54,310 nt of DNA, from assembly GCA_046331175.1 (NCBI GenBank), contig JAXLRI010000023.1, forward strand, positions 1-54,310. Direction: 5' to 3'. Shown here one piece after another: positions 1 to 7,763 of this stretch. Under the pieces are notes generated by a model. It was given only the letters and a program-made list of their open reading frames with translations, had not been told where the DNA came from and ran no database searches. Position numbers and translations under genes: made by a program. Every line of letters begins with the position of its first letter. The stretch's first letter is position 1. The DNA comes from JAWKIW01 sp046331175. GTDB taxonomy: Bacteria > Actinomycetota > Acidimicrobiia > Acidimicrobiales > Acidimicrobilacustridaceae.

Positions 1-672
1 CTCACCCTGATCGAGAAGGCCGAGGAGGTCTACGAGAAGGAGGAGGCCGAGGAGGCCGCCGCCAAGCTCCTCGAGGGCCAGTTCACCCTCGAGGACTTCC
101 TCGACCAGATGCAGCAGGTCAAGAAGATGGGCCCGCTGTCGGGCCTGGTGAAGATGCTGCCGGGTGTGCCCAAGGAGCTGCGCGACCAGGAGATCGACGA
201 CCGCGAGCTGGCCAAGGTCGAGGCGATGATCTACTCGATGACGGTCGAGGAGCGCCGCCACCCCGACCGCATCGACGCCTCCCGCCGGGCCCGCATCGCC
301 GCCGGCTCGGGCACCCAGGCCCAAGACGTCTCCCAGCTGCTGACGCAGTTCAAGGAGATGCAGAAGCTCATGAAGCGCATGGGCGGGCTGGGCTCCAAGA
401 AGGTGAAGAAGGGCCGCAAGGACAAGCGGGGCAAGGGCGGCGGTCGCCCGGCTGCCGGCGGGGGCCGCGTGACGCCCAAGGGCGGTCGCACCAGCGGGCG
501 GGTCACGCCCAAGGGCGGAGCCCCGCTCACCCTGCCGAACCTCGACACGGGCGGGCTCGGGCCTGACGGGCCTGGTGGCCTGCCCGACCTCGACGGCATC
601 GACCTCGAGGCCCTGGGCCTCGATCCCGACGCCCTCGGGATCGGCCCCGACGACCTGCCCCGCCGGCGCTGA
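1..672 (+). CDS. ffh: Signal recognition particle protein Ffh, C-terminal part (5' truncated by window)
   Basis: This is the 3' part of the SRP54/Ffh GTPase, which binds signal sequences of nascent membrane and secreted proteins together with 4.5S RNA. The frame is open from base 1 to the stop at 670-672 (223 residues). The NG domain lies outside the window. The visible part is the methionine-rich M domain: FTLEDFLDQM near residue 30, then KKMGPLSGLVKMLPG, and the RIAAGSGT RNA-binding segment near residue 98, followed by MQKLMKRMGG. After the M domain there is a long low-complexity tail: a basic Lys/Gly/Arg stretch with two copies of GRVTPKGG, then an Asp/Leu/Gly-rich acidic end. The tail is longer than in E. 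coli Ffh and looks disordered. Position upstream of rpsP matches the common ffh-rpsP order, so the assignment is secure. Confidence 0.95.
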   Translation, partial: LTLIEKAEEVYEKEEAEEAAAKLLEGQFTLEDFLDQMQQVKKMGPLSGLVKMLPGVPKELRDQEIDDRELAKVEAMIYSMTVEERRHPDRIDASRRARIAAGSGTQAQDVSQLLTQFKEMQKLMKRMGGLGSKKVKKGRKDKRGKGGGRPAAGGGRVTPKGGRTSGRVTPKGGAPLTLPNLDTGGLGPDGPGGLPDLDGIDLEALGLDPDALGIGPDDLPRRR

Positions 673-786
673 CCGGCCCAGATCCGGAGCCCCGAGCCCG
701 TCCGGCTTGAACTCCACCCCGGTGGCGACGCACCATGTCCGGTCGCCGCTTCGCACCCGAGAAGCACGAGAAGAGGAAAGAACGTC

Positions 787-1053
787 GTGGTCAAGCTCCG
801 CCTGATGCGGATGGGCAAGAAGAAGCAGCCCACCTACCGGCTCGTCGCCGCCGATTCGCGGTCGCCCCGCAACGGCCGGTTCATCGAGATCCTCGGGCAC
901 TACAACCCCCGCACCGAGCCGTCCACCATCGTCGTCGACAACGACAAGGCCGTGGCCTGGCTGCGCAAGGGCGCCCAGCCCACCGAGACCGTCGAGAAGC
1001 TGCTGAAGATCTCCGGGGCCTGGGACGAGTTCAAGGGCGCCAAGGCATCGTGA
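787..1053 (+). CDS. rpsP: 30S ribosomal protein S16
   Basis: Small-subunit ribosomal protein S16, 88 residues, the usual length. The N-terminus VKLRLMRMGKKKQPTYRLV and the segment RNGRFIEILGHYNP are the family signature. The GTG start is chosen because a purine-rich ribosome-binding site (gaggaaag, 773-780) sits just upstream and because the protein begins exactly where S16 proteins do. It follows ffh after 114 bp; a weak TTGAAC at 709-714 could be part of a promoter, but I see no convincing -10. The stop codon overlaps the khpA start in a GTGA motif (1050-1053), indicating translational coupling. Confidence 0.97.
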   Translation: MVKLRLMRMGKKKQPTYRLVAADSRSPRNGRFIEILGHYNPRTEPSTIVVDNDKAVAWLRKGAQPTETVEKLLKISGAWDEFKGAKAS

Positions 1054-1337
1054 GCGACGTCGACGAGGTGACGAGCGACGACGCCAACGAGGCGCCCGCC
1101 CCCACGGCGGTGGCGGTGTGCGAGTACGTCGTGCGAGCGGTCGTCGACGATCCCGACGCCGTGCGGGTCGAGGTCGACGAGGGCGGCCGCCGGCTCACGC
1201 TGAACGTCTACGTCGCCCCCGGCGACATGGGCCGGGTCATCGGCAAGCGAGGCCGCGTGGCCCAGTCGATCCGCCAGGTCGTGCGGGCGGCCGCGGCCCG
1301 TGATGAGGCCGAGATCGACGTCGAGTTCGTCGACTGA
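1050..1337 (+). CDS. khpA: KH-domain RNA-binding protein KhpA
   Basis: Small RNA-binding protein of 95 residues with one KH domain, of the KhpA/YlqC family that sits between rpsP and rimM in many Gram-positive bacteria. The domain shows the GxxG loop as GKRG inside VIGKRGRVAQSIRQVV. The first 20 or so residues form an acidic Asp/Glu/Ala extension ahead of the domain. The GTG start overlaps the rpsP stop by 4 bp. In other species KhpA works with KhpB (Jag) in cell-envelope and small-RNA biology; nothing here tests that role. Confidence 0.9.
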   Translation: MSDVDEVTSDDANEAPAPTAVAVCEYVVRAVVDDPDAVRVEVDEGGRRLTLNVYVAPGDMGRVIGKRGRVAQSIRQVVRAAAARDEAEIDVEFVD

Positions 1338-1379
1338 TCCGGCGTCAGCCGGACGCCGTCACGAGATGCTGACCCTCGA

Positions 1380-1407
1380 GGTGCCCGCGCTGGACGGCGC
1401 GGGCACC
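1380..1407 (+). terminator. Hairpin between khpA and rimM
   Basis: A perfect 11-bp inverted repeat (1380-1390 and 1397-1407) with a 6-nt loop fills most of the 80-bp khpA-rimM gap and ends 10 nt before the rimM start. It has no T-run, so it may be a weak terminator, an attenuator or an mRNA-processing site. Confidence 0.45.
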
Positions 1408-1417
1408 CTCGCGTCCG

Positions 1418-1903
1418 ATGGCTGACGACCCCGTCCTGCTCGAGGTGGGCCGCATCGACAAGCCCCACGGCGTGCGGGGCGACGTGGTGGTGTCGCTGAT
1501 CACCGAGCGCACCGAGCGGCTCGCACCGGGCACGGTGCTCGACAGCGACCGTGGCCCGCTCGAGGTGGTCGACGCCAAGCCCCACCAGCACCGGTGGATC
1601 GTGCGCTTCGCCGGCGTCGTCGGCCGGGAGGGGGCCGATGCGCTGCGCGGGGTCGTCCTGCGAGCCGAGCCCCTGCCCGACGACGACCCCGACGCCATCT
1701 GGGTCCATGAGGTCATCGGGCGCCGGGTGGTCGACCAGCACGGCACCGACCACGGGGAGATCACCGCCGTCCAGGCCAACCCGGCCAGCGACCTGCTGGT
1801 GCTGGCGTCCGACGGCTTGGTGCCCCTGCGCTTCGTGGTCGACCACACCGATGCCGAGGTCGTGCAGGTCGACGTGCCCGACGGCCTGCTCGACCTGTCG
1901 TGA
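1418..1903 (+). CDS. rimM: 16S rRNA processing protein RimM
   Basis: Assembly factor for the 30S head that binds S19, 161 residues. The N-terminal RimM barrel begins LEVGRIDKPHGVRGDVVV, with the conserved GRIxKPHGxxGxV signature. The PRC-barrel-like C-terminal half contains IWVHEVIGRRVVDQHG and ends LLVLASDGLVPLRFV, with an acidic finish. The ATG at 1418 is the only start that keeps the signature near the N-terminus. No strong Shine-Dalgarno is seen, because a hairpin ends 10 nt upstream. Neighbours khpA and trmD are the standard context. Confidence 0.95.
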   Translation: MADDPVLLEVGRIDKPHGVRGDVVVSLITERTERLAPGTVLDSDRGPLEVVDAKPHQHRWIVRFAGVVGREGADALRGVVLRAEPLPDDDPDAIWVHEVIGRRVVDQHGTDHGEITAVQANPASDLLVLASDGLVPLRFVVDHTDAEVVQVDVPDGLLDLS

Positions 1904-1963
1904 CGGTCGTCCTGCTGGCGGGCGGCTCGTCGTCGTGCCCGGCGACCGTGGGAGGGTGAGGGC

Positions 1964-2689
1964 GTGCGCATCGACGTGCTGACCATCTTCCCGGCCATGG
2001 TCGAGGCCTTCGCCGGTGAGAGCCTCCTCGGCCGCGCCCGACGGTCCGGCCTGCTCGACGTGCGGGTCCACGACCTGCGCGAGGTCACCACCGACGTCCA
2101 CCGCACCGTCGACGACAGCCCCTTCGGCGGCGGGGCGGGGATGGTGCTCAAGCCCGAGCCCGTCTTCGCCACCGTGGAGGCCGTCGATCCGCCCCGCCCG
2201 CTCCTGCTGCTCGGTCCGGGCGGTCGCCGCCTCGACCAGGCCTACGCACGCGAGCTGGCCTCGCGAGAGGGCTTCTCGCTGCTGTGCGGCCGCTACGAGG
2301 GCGTCGACGACCGCGTCCGGCGCCACCTCTGCGACGGCGAGGTGTCGGTGGGCGACTACGTGCTGGCGGGCGGCGAGGTCGCCGCCATGGTGGTGCTCGA
2401 GGCGGTCGGCCGGCTGGTGCCGGGCGTGATGGGCAACGCCGCGTCCGGCGACGACGAGTCGTTCAGCACCGGTCTGCTCGAATACCCGCAGTACACGAAG
2501 CCGGCCGACTTCCGCGGCCTCGTCGTGCCCGAGGTGCTGCGCTCGGGCGACCACGCCCGCATCGAGCGGTGGCGCCGGGCCCAGGCCCTGCGGCGCACCC
2601 TCGAGCACCGCCCCGACCTGATCGACGCCCGGGGCGGGCTGACCTCCGACGACGAGGCGCTGCTCGCCGAGGTGCCTCCCGAGCCGTGA
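1964..2689 (+). CDS. trmD: tRNA (guanine-37-N1)-methyltransferase TrmD
   Basis: SAM-dependent SPOUT methyltransferase that makes m1G37 in tRNAs reading CNN codons and so prevents +1 frameshifting. It has 241 residues, the usual length. The N-terminus MRIDVLTIFPAMVEAF, the segment DDSPFGGGAGMV, the LLCGRYEGVDDRV motif and the trefoil-knot SVGDYVLAGGE motif are all intact. GTG start with a strong ribosome-binding site (ggagggtgag, 1951-1960). It lies 60 bp after rimM and 114 bp before rplS, which has its own promoter candidate. Confidence 0.97.
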   Translation: MRIDVLTIFPAMVEAFAGESLLGRARRSGLLDVRVHDLREVTTDVHRTVDDSPFGGGAGMVLKPEPVFATVEAVDPPRPLLLLGPGGRRLDQAYARELASREGFSLLCGRYEGVDDRVRRHLCDGEVSVGDYVLAGGEVAAMVVLEAVGRLVPGVMGNAASGDDESFSTGLLEYPQYTKPADFRGLVVPEVLRSGDHARIERWRRAQALRRTLEHRPDLIDARGGLTSDDEALLAEVPPEP

Positions 2690-2730
2690 GCCGGACCCGG
2701 CGGAGGTGAGCGATCTCTCCACCGGGCGCT

Positions 2731-2760
2731 TTGTGTCCGGGGCCACCGGCCACGTATCCT
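2731..2760 (+). promoter_or_regulatory. Promoter candidate for rplS
   Basis: TTGTGT (2731-2736), an 18-nt spacer and TATCCT (2755-2760). Transcription would start near 2767, giving a leader of about 37 nt with an AGGAG-type ribosome-binding site. Confidence 0.45.
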
Positions 2761-2803
2761 GCAACGTCTTCCTCGAGACGCCAGCCCGCAGGAGCCCGTC
2801 GCC

Positions 2804-3151
2804 ATGACCTCGCCCATCGATCTCGTCGACATGAAGAGCTTTCGTGACGACGTCCCCGAGTTCTCGCCGGGCGACACCCTCAAGGTCCACGTCCGCGTGG
2901 TCGAGGGCTCCCGGGAGCGCGTCCAGGTCTTCCAGGGCGTGGTGATCCGCCGCCAGGGCGACGGCCTGCGCGAGACCTTCACCGTGCGCAAGGTGAGCTT
3001 CGGCGTCGGCGTGGAGCGCACGTTCCCGCTGCACTCGCCGATCATCTCCAAGATCGAGGTCGTCACCCGTGGCGACGTCCGCAGGGCCAAGCTGTACTAC
3101 CTCCGCGATCGCGTCGGGAAGGCAGCGAAGGTCAAGGAGAAGCGCGACTGA
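2804..3151 (+). CDS. rplS: 50S ribosomal protein L19
   Basis: Large-subunit protein L19, which lies at the 30S-50S interface; 115 residues, the family norm. Diagnostic segments are FSPGDTLKVHVRVVEGSRERVQ, FQGVVIRRQG and the C-terminal RRAKLYYLRDRVGKAAKVKEK. The ATG at 2804 is preceded by a cAGGAGcc site. Downstream, the lepB and rnhB genes that usually separate rplS from yraN in actinobacteria are absent, and the DUF2469 gene follows after 44 bp. Confidence 0.97.
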   Translation: MTSPIDLVDMKSFRDDVPEFSPGDTLKVHVRVVEGSRERVQVFQGVVIRRQGDGLRETFTVRKVSFGVGVERTFPLHSPIISKIEVVTRGDVRRAKLYYLRDRVGKAAKVKEKRD

Positions 3152-3195
3152 CCGTCGCGCGCACCGGCCGCCGCTGACGCGGCGGGGGAGAGGCC

Positions 3196-3552
3196 GTGAG
3201 CGCCGAAGAGCTGGAGTCCCACGAGGCCGAGCTGCGCCTGCAGCTCTACCGCGAGTACCGCGACGTCGCCTCGATGTTCCGCTACGTGGTCGAGACCGAG
3301 CGGGGCGTGTACCTCGCCAACCGCGTCGAGTCCTCGGTCGAGGGCGTCGAGTCCCGGCCCTACGTCGTGCTCGAGCTGCGCGACGCCTGGGTGTGGGACA
3401 TGTACCGCCAGCAGCGGTTCGTCCCCCACGTCCGCATCGTCACCTTCCGCGACGTGAGCATCGAAGAGCTCACCCCCGGCGACCTGTCGCTGCCGCCCGA
3501 GGGCCTCGCCGAGGGGCCGGGCCTCGGCCGCACCGACGGCGAGCCGACGTGA
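3196..3552 (+). CDS. DUF2469 family protein
   Basis: A 118-residue cytosolic protein of the actinobacterial DUF2469 family (compare mycobacterial Rv2901c). Recognisable segments are the acidic N-terminus MSAEELESHEAELRLQLYRE, YVVETERGVYLANRV, DAWVWDMYRQQRFV and VRIVTFRDVSIEEL. The C-terminal 30 residues are a Pro/Gly-rich tail. Its function is not known. The GTG start follows gagaggcc. The stop overlaps the yraN start in a GTGA motif, the same DUF2469-yraN neighbourhood seen in other actinobacteria, so the two are probably co-translated. Confidence 0.85.
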   Translation: MSAEELESHEAELRLQLYREYRDVASMFRYVVETERGVYLANRVESSVEGVESRPYVVLELRDAWVWDMYRQQRFVPHVRIVTFRDVSIEELTPGDLSLPPEGLAEGPGLGRTDGEPT

Positions 3553-3893
3553 CCAGGGCCCGCCAGGCCCTCGGGGCCGAGGGGGAGTCGATGGCCGCCC
3601 GCTGGTACGAGGACAACGGCTACGAGGTGCTCGACCGCAACTGGCGCTGTCGCGAGGGCGAGCTCGACCTGGTGGTCCGCCGGCAGCGCACCATCGTCTT
3701 CTGCGAGGTGAAGACCCGCACCACCGCCGCCTACGGCGCGCCGGCCGAGGCCGTCACCCACGCCAAGCGCCAGAAGGTGCGCCTGCTGGCCGCCCGCTGG
3801 CTGGAGGACTCGCCCGTCCGGCCGGCCCGGATCCGCTTCGACGTGGCCGCCATCCTCGGTGGCGAGCTCGAGATCCTCGAGGGCGCGTTCTAG
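3549..3893 (+). CDS. yraN: YraN/UPF0102 nuclease-fold protein
   Basis: UPF0102 (YraN) family protein, 114 residues, with the PD-(D/E)XK nuclease-like fold. Conserved features are GAEGESMAARWYEDNGYEVLDRNWRC, then REGELDLVVRR (GExDLV motif) and IVFCEVKTRT (the E-V-K part of the putative active site). The GTG at 3549 overlaps the preceding stop; open sequence upstream in this frame belongs to other genes. The molecular function is unproven. In many bacteria it sits next to a Mg-chelatase-like comM gene; here comM is about 5.7 kb downstream, after an inserted block. Confidence 0.9.
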   Translation: MTRARQALGAEGESMAARWYEDNGYEVLDRNWRCREGELDLVVRRQRTIVFCEVKTRTTAAYGAPAEAVTHAKRQKVRLLAARWLEDSPVRPARIRFDVAAILGGELEILEGAF

Positions 3894-3909
3894 CAGCGCA
3901 TCCCGGCGG

Positions 3910-3926
3910 CGCCCGACGATCGGGCG
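3910..3926 (+). terminator. Short hairpin after yraN
   Basis: Perfect 7-bp stem (3910-3916 with 3920-3926) and a 3-nt loop, 16 nt after the yraN stop. Plausible terminator for the ribosomal-protein operon; no T-tract. Confidence 0.4.
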
Positions 3927-3955
3927 GAGCGACCCGTTCGGGCCATGATGGTCCG

Positions 3956-5446
3956 ATGCGTCGCGTCACGGTCGACCGGCTCGGGTTCGCCGTGCTGCTC
4001 GTGCTGGTCTTCCTGGTCGCGCTGCGACCGGCGCTCGACAACGACACCTGGTGGCACCTGCGGACCGGCGAGCTGATCCTCGACCAGGGCATCCCCCACG
4101 TCGACCCGTTCTCCCACACGCGCCCCCTCGTCGACCGGGTCGCCACCGACTGGGGCAGCCAGGTCCTGTTCCGGGTGCTGTGGGGGATCGGGTCGGGTCC
4201 CCTCCTGGCCGTCGTCGTCGCCCTGGTCGCCACGGCCGGCATCGCCGTCCTCTACGCCGCGACGCGGGGTCCGGTGCTCCTCCGGGCGGGTGTCTGCCTC
4301 CTGGCCGCGCTGGCGGCGTCGTACTTCTGGGCCGCCCGGCCCCAGATGTTCACCTTCCTCGCCGGCGCCGTGGTCGTGGCTGTCATCCGGCGGTGGCGAG
4401 ACCGGCCGCGGCCGGCGCTGCTCTGGGCCCTCGTGCCGGTGTTCGTCGTGTGGGCCAACCTCCACGGCGGGGTGGCGTACGGGTTCCTGGTGCTCGCCGC
4501 CACGCTCGTCGGCGAGGCGGGGAACCGGGTCGTGCACCGGTGGCAGCCGCTGGGGGTCGTCGGGGTGGCGCCCAAGGCCGGGCGCGACCTGGCCTGGCTC
4601 GCCGGGGTGTCGGCCGTCTGCGTGGCGGCGGTGGTCCTCAACCCCAGTGGCGTCCGCATCTACTCCCTGGCGCTCCACCAGACGAGCTCCAGCGTGCGGT
4701 ACGTCCAGGAGTACCAGCCGCCCTCCCTCGCCGATCCCGCCACGTGGCCGTTCTTCCTCCTGGCCGCCGCCACCGTGGCGGCGATGGCCGTTCGCTGGCG
4801 CCGGCTCGACCTCGTGGACGTGCTGCTCGTCGGCGGCGTCGGGCTCTTCGCAGCGCGGGTGGGTCGGGTGATCTCCTTCTTCGCCGAGGTCGCGGCCCCG
4901 GTGCTCAGCCGCAACGCCGCCGAGGCGCTGGAGGAGCGGGGGGCGTGGGACCCCGATGCACCACCCGCGGCGGTGCCGGCGGGGGTGGCGGCCGTGACCG
5001 CGGTCGTGGCGGCGGCGGTCCTGGTCGTGGGGTCGGCGCGGCGGCTCGACGGGGACGCGGTCTCGGCCGCCGAGCGCGCGGCCTACCCCGTCGAGGCCAC
5101 CGACTGGCTGCTCGCCCAGCATCCGCCGGCCCGCCTGTTCAACACCTTCGACTGGGGCGGCTACCTGATCTGGCGGGCGCCCGGCTACCGGGTGGCGATC
5201 GACGGTCGCACCGACGTCTACGACGACTACCTCGACACCTACGCGTCGGTGATCACCGCCCAGCCCGGCTGGGAGGACGAGCTGCGCCGCGAGCAGGTGA
5301 ACACCGTGGTCGTGGACACGGGCGCCCCGCTGGCGGCCGCGCTCACCGCATCGCCCGGGTGGCGGGTCGGCCACCGCGACGACGTCGCCACCGTGTTCGT
5401 CCGCCTGGATCCGCTGGCGGTCGACCCGCGGCTCCCCGGGGAGTGA
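3956..5446 (+). CDS. Multipass membrane protein, GT-C-like, function unknown
   Basis: A 496-residue integral membrane protein. An N-terminal hydrophobic helix (residues about 8-24) is followed by DNDTWWHLRTGELIL, a short extracytoplasmic Asp/Trp-rich segment of the kind found in the first loop of GT-C-type lipid-linked sugar transferases. Roughly nine further hydrophobic stretches extend to about residue 360. The last ~120 residues form a soluble domain beginning PVEATDWLLAQHPPARLFNTFDWGGYLIW and containing IDGRTDVYDD. I recognise the general architecture but no specific enzyme, and no substrate can be assigned. The ATG at 3956 lies 6 nt after a CATGAT hexamer (3944-3949) that could be a -10. 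It converges with the amidase gene. Confidence 0.75.
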   Translation: MRRVTVDRLGFAVLLVLVFLVALRPALDNDTWWHLRTGELILDQGIPHVDPFSHTRPLVDRVATDWGSQVLFRVLWGIGSGPLLAVVVALVATAGIAVLYAATRGPVLLRAGVCLLAALAASYFWAARPQMFTFLAGAVVVAVIRRWRDRPRPALLWALVPVFVVWANLHGGVAYGFLVLAATLVGEAGNRVVHRWQPLGVVGVAPKAGRDLAWLAGVSAVCVAAVVLNPSGVRIYSLALHQTSSSVRYVQEYQPPSLADPATWPFFLLAAATVAAMAVRWRRLDLVDVLLVGGVGLFAARVGRVISFFAEVAAPVLSRNAAEALEERGAWDPDAPPAAVPAGVAAVTAVVAAAVLVVGSARRLDGDAVSAAERAAYPVEATDWLLAQHPPARLFNTFDWGGYLIWRAPGYRVAIDGRTDVYDDYLDTYASVITAQPGWEDELRREQVNTVVVDTGAPLAAALTASPGWRVGHRDDVATVFVRLDPLAVDPRLPGE

Positions 5447-5462
5447 GACCGGCCGACGGCCG

Positions 5463-5479
5463 CGGCCCGACGCGGGCCG
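5463..5479. terminator. Terminator between convergent genes
   Basis: A 7-bp perfect stem with a 3-nt loop (5463-5469 with 5473-5479) in the 40-bp gap between two convergent genes; likely works in both directions. Confidence 0.5.
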
Positions 5480-5486
5480 GGCGACG

Positions 5487-7691
5487 TCAGGCCACGAGCG
5501 ACCCGCCCAGGGTGGTCATGCCGAACCAGGCACCCGACGGGGTGAGCTGGAAGTCGTGCCAGAGCTTCCCGTCGGTGCCGACGGAGAACACCTCGAGGCG
5601 CCCGTCCGGGTTCGCGATGACGCTCGGGGGCGTCGCCAGCGATCCGCCCATCGGGGCCCACGGCCCCCACGTGGAGCTGTTCGGGCCGGACTGGCGCAAC
5701 CGGTACATCTCGTGGTCGGTGCCGATGCCGAAGGCCTCGAGCCGGCCGTCGGCGTTGCTGGCGAGCGCCGGGTCCGAGATGAGCGTGCCCGGCGATCGCT
5801 CGACGAGCGGCGTCCACGCGAACCCGGCCTGGGTGGTGTGCAGCAGCCGGCCGGTGGTGGACCGGACCACCACCTCCAATCGCCCGTCGGCGTGGCGCCC
5901 GATGGCGGGTCGCCCGGCGCCGCCGACCCCGCCGAGGGGCAGCATGGGCGTCCAGGCGCCGTTGGGCTGGTTCTGGGCGGCCAGGCGCAGCTGGCCGTCG
6001 GTGCCGACGGCGGCGACCACGAGCCGGCCGTCGGCGGTGGCGCCCACGCCGGGGGCCCCGGCGAAGGTGCCGACGAAGGGGAACCACGAGCTCCACGGGC
6101 CGTCGGGCCGCTGCTGCCAGGCGTGGTAGAGCCCACCGTCGGTGCCGATGCCGAAGATCTCGATGCGACCGTCGGCGTTGCGGGCGACCGCCGGCGGCGA
6201 GGTGAACGTGCCGCCGAGACCGGTGAACGCCGACCAGCCCGTGCCGATCGGCCCCTGCACGGCCCGCACGACCTGGTTGGCGGGGCCGAGCAGGTACGCC
6301 TCGAGGTGGCCGTCGTTGGCGGGGACGACCTGGATGCGGTTGGCGGTGGGGAAGCCGGCGCTGCCCGACACGGGGTACCAGCCCGACCAGCCCGAGCCGA
6401 TCTCGTACTGGAAGCAGTTCTGGACGCCGCCGCCGGCGGCGATCCCGAACGCCTCGAGCCGCCCGTCGCGGTTGACCGCCACCGGCCCGGGGCTGGTGCG
6501 GGCGCCTCGCGTGGGGCCGACTGCGGGCTGGCGGGCCCGGGCCCACGCCCGGATGGTTGGGATGGCGGCGTAGAGCTGGTCGCCCGGGCACTCGGTGGGC
6601 CGGGTGTCGCGATGGCCGACGATGGCGGGGAAGTCGACGACCTGCCCGGCGGCGAAGTACTCGTTGCCCGACGACGTGATCGTGGTGCGCCCGTCGGCGG
6701 CGATCCCGTAGAGGCCGAGGCGCCAGGCCATGAGGTCGGCCATGGCCGAGATCATCACGGTGGTCGGCGCGCCCGACGTGAACTCACCGATCCCGGACAC
6801 GCCGAAGGCGTCGAGGTTGAAGCCCTTGGCCTGGGCACCGATGACGGGCAGGTCGATGCCGCCGTAGCGGCCCTCCCATAGGCGCCCGTAGCGGTCGGCC
6901 AGGAACTGGTAGCCGATGTCGTCCCAGCCCTCGACATCGATGTGGTACGCCTGGATCGAGCGCAGGATGGCGGGGACGTCGGCGGCGGCGTAGACGTTCG
7001 ACGACACCGTGTGGTGCACGACGCCGAGCAGCGTGGTGTTCGCGTACTCGATCGGCCGGGCCGGTGGCCGCGCTCCCCACGACGACCGCAGGAGGATCGC
7101 CGGCTGCGGGCCGGGGCCGACCTGGGGTGCCCGCCGCTCCTGGGTGCCGGGCGGGGGACCGCCGTCGCGGGCGAGGTGGGCGGTGGTCGTGGCGCCGGCC
7201 GGCACGCGGACCTCGTAGCCGGTGGCCGAGCCGACCCAGACCGGCTCGCTGACGGTGTCGGCGTGGTCGAACTCGAGGGCAGACCACGGGGTCCAGCCGT
7301 CGGCCGCCAGCACCCGGTAGGCGGCGTCGGGCTTGGCCCCGACCCCGGTCACCGTGAAGCCGATGAGCACGAACGGCGCCAGCGCCTGCTCGCCCGACGT
7401 CGTGGTGCCCGCCGGGGTGGAGGTCCCCGATGTCGGACGGCGACCGGTGGGTGCCGGACGGTGCTCGATGGTCGCCCCCGGTGGTGGGGTCGCAGCGGGC
7501 GGCGAGGTGGCAGGCGTGCTGGAGGACGAGGTCGGAGGCGGTGTCGTGGTCGTCTCGGCCGACGCTCCCGGCAGGGCGGCGATGGCCGGGGCGACGGTGC
7601 CGGCGGCCGCGCCGGCGGCGGCCGCTCCGAGGAGGCGGAGCACGTCGCGGCGAGAGCGATCGCCGTCGGGAGGAGGCGGGGGAGGCGTCAT
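5487..7691 (-). CDS. Tat-exported PGRP-type N-acetylmuramoyl-L-alanine amidase with seven-repeat propeller
   Basis: Predicted secreted peptidoglycan amidase of 734 residues. The N-terminus has a Tat signal (SRRDVLRLLGAAAAG, twin Arg at 14-15), then a Thr/Pro/Ser-rich linker (about 45-100) and a small domain. The PGRP/Amidase_2 domain covers about 201-385: RSSWGARPP start, zinc-ligand candidates His226 or His227 (VVHHT), His360 and Cys368 (GHRDTRPTECPG), and GYQFLADRYGRLWEGR between. From about 405 to the end are seven repeats of roughly 45-50 residues, each carrying a form of (A/N)xDGRLEvFgiG; seven such repeats suggest a beta-propeller lectin of the PLL type, perhaps for glycan binding. The ATG at 7691 is preferred over a GTG 30 bp upstream because it starts the Tat signal cleanly and lies 8 nt after a TACTGT hexamer. 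Confidence 0.85.
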   Translation of the reverse strand: MTPPPPPPDGDRSRRDVLRLLGAAAAGAAAGTVAPAIAALPGASAETTTTPPPTSSSSTPATSPPAATPPPGATIEHRPAPTGRRPTSGTSTPAGTTTSGEQALAPFVLIGFTVTGVGAKPDAAYRVLAADGWTPWSALEFDHADTVSEPVWVGSATGYEVRVPAGATTTAHLARDGGPPPGTQERRAPQVGPGPQPAILLRSSWGARPPARPIEYANTTLLGVVHHTVSSNVYAAADVPAILRSIQAYHIDVEGWDDIGYQFLADRYGRLWEGRYGGIDLPVIGAQAKGFNLDAFGVSGIGEFTSGAPTTVMISAMADLMAWRLGLYGIAADGRTTITSSGNEYFAAGQVVDFPAIVGHRDTRPTECPGDQLYAAIPTIRAWARARQPAVGPTRGARTSPGPVAVNRDGRLEAFGIAAGGGVQNCFQYEIGSGWSGWYPVSGSAGFPTANRIQVVPANDGHLEAYLLGPANQVVRAVQGPIGTGWSAFTGLGGTFTSPPAVARNADGRIEIFGIGTDGGLYHAWQQRPDGPWSSWFPFVGTFAGAPGVGATADGRLVVAAVGTDGQLRLAAQNQPNGAWTPMLPLGGVGGAGRPAIGRHADGRLEVVVRSTTGRLLHTTQAGFAWTPLVERSPGTLISDPALASNADGRLEAFGIGTDHEMYRLRQSGPNSSTWGPWAPMGGSLATPPSVIANPDGRLEVFSVGTDGKLWHDFQLTPSGAWFGMTTLGGSLVA

Positions 7692-7699
7692 CCCGGCCG

Positions 7700-7705
7700 A
7701 CAGTA
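7700..7705 (-). promoter_or_regulatory. -10 element, leaderless start of amidase gene
   Basis: TACTGT on the minus strand, 8 nt before the ATG at 7691; transcription would begin at or next to the start codon. Confidence 0.4.
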
Positions 7706-7721
7706 GTGGTGGGCTCCCCAC

Positions 7722-7754
7722 GGTCGGCCCGCGGCCGGTGGTCGTGGGCCGACC
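7722..7754 (-). terminator. Hairpin after histidine phosphatase gene
   Basis: Perfect 9-bp arms (7722-7730 and 7746-7754) around a 15-nt loop, just downstream (minus strand) of the phosphatase stop and upstream of the amidase promoter. Confidence 0.4.
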
Positions 7755-7763
7755 GCCGGCCGG

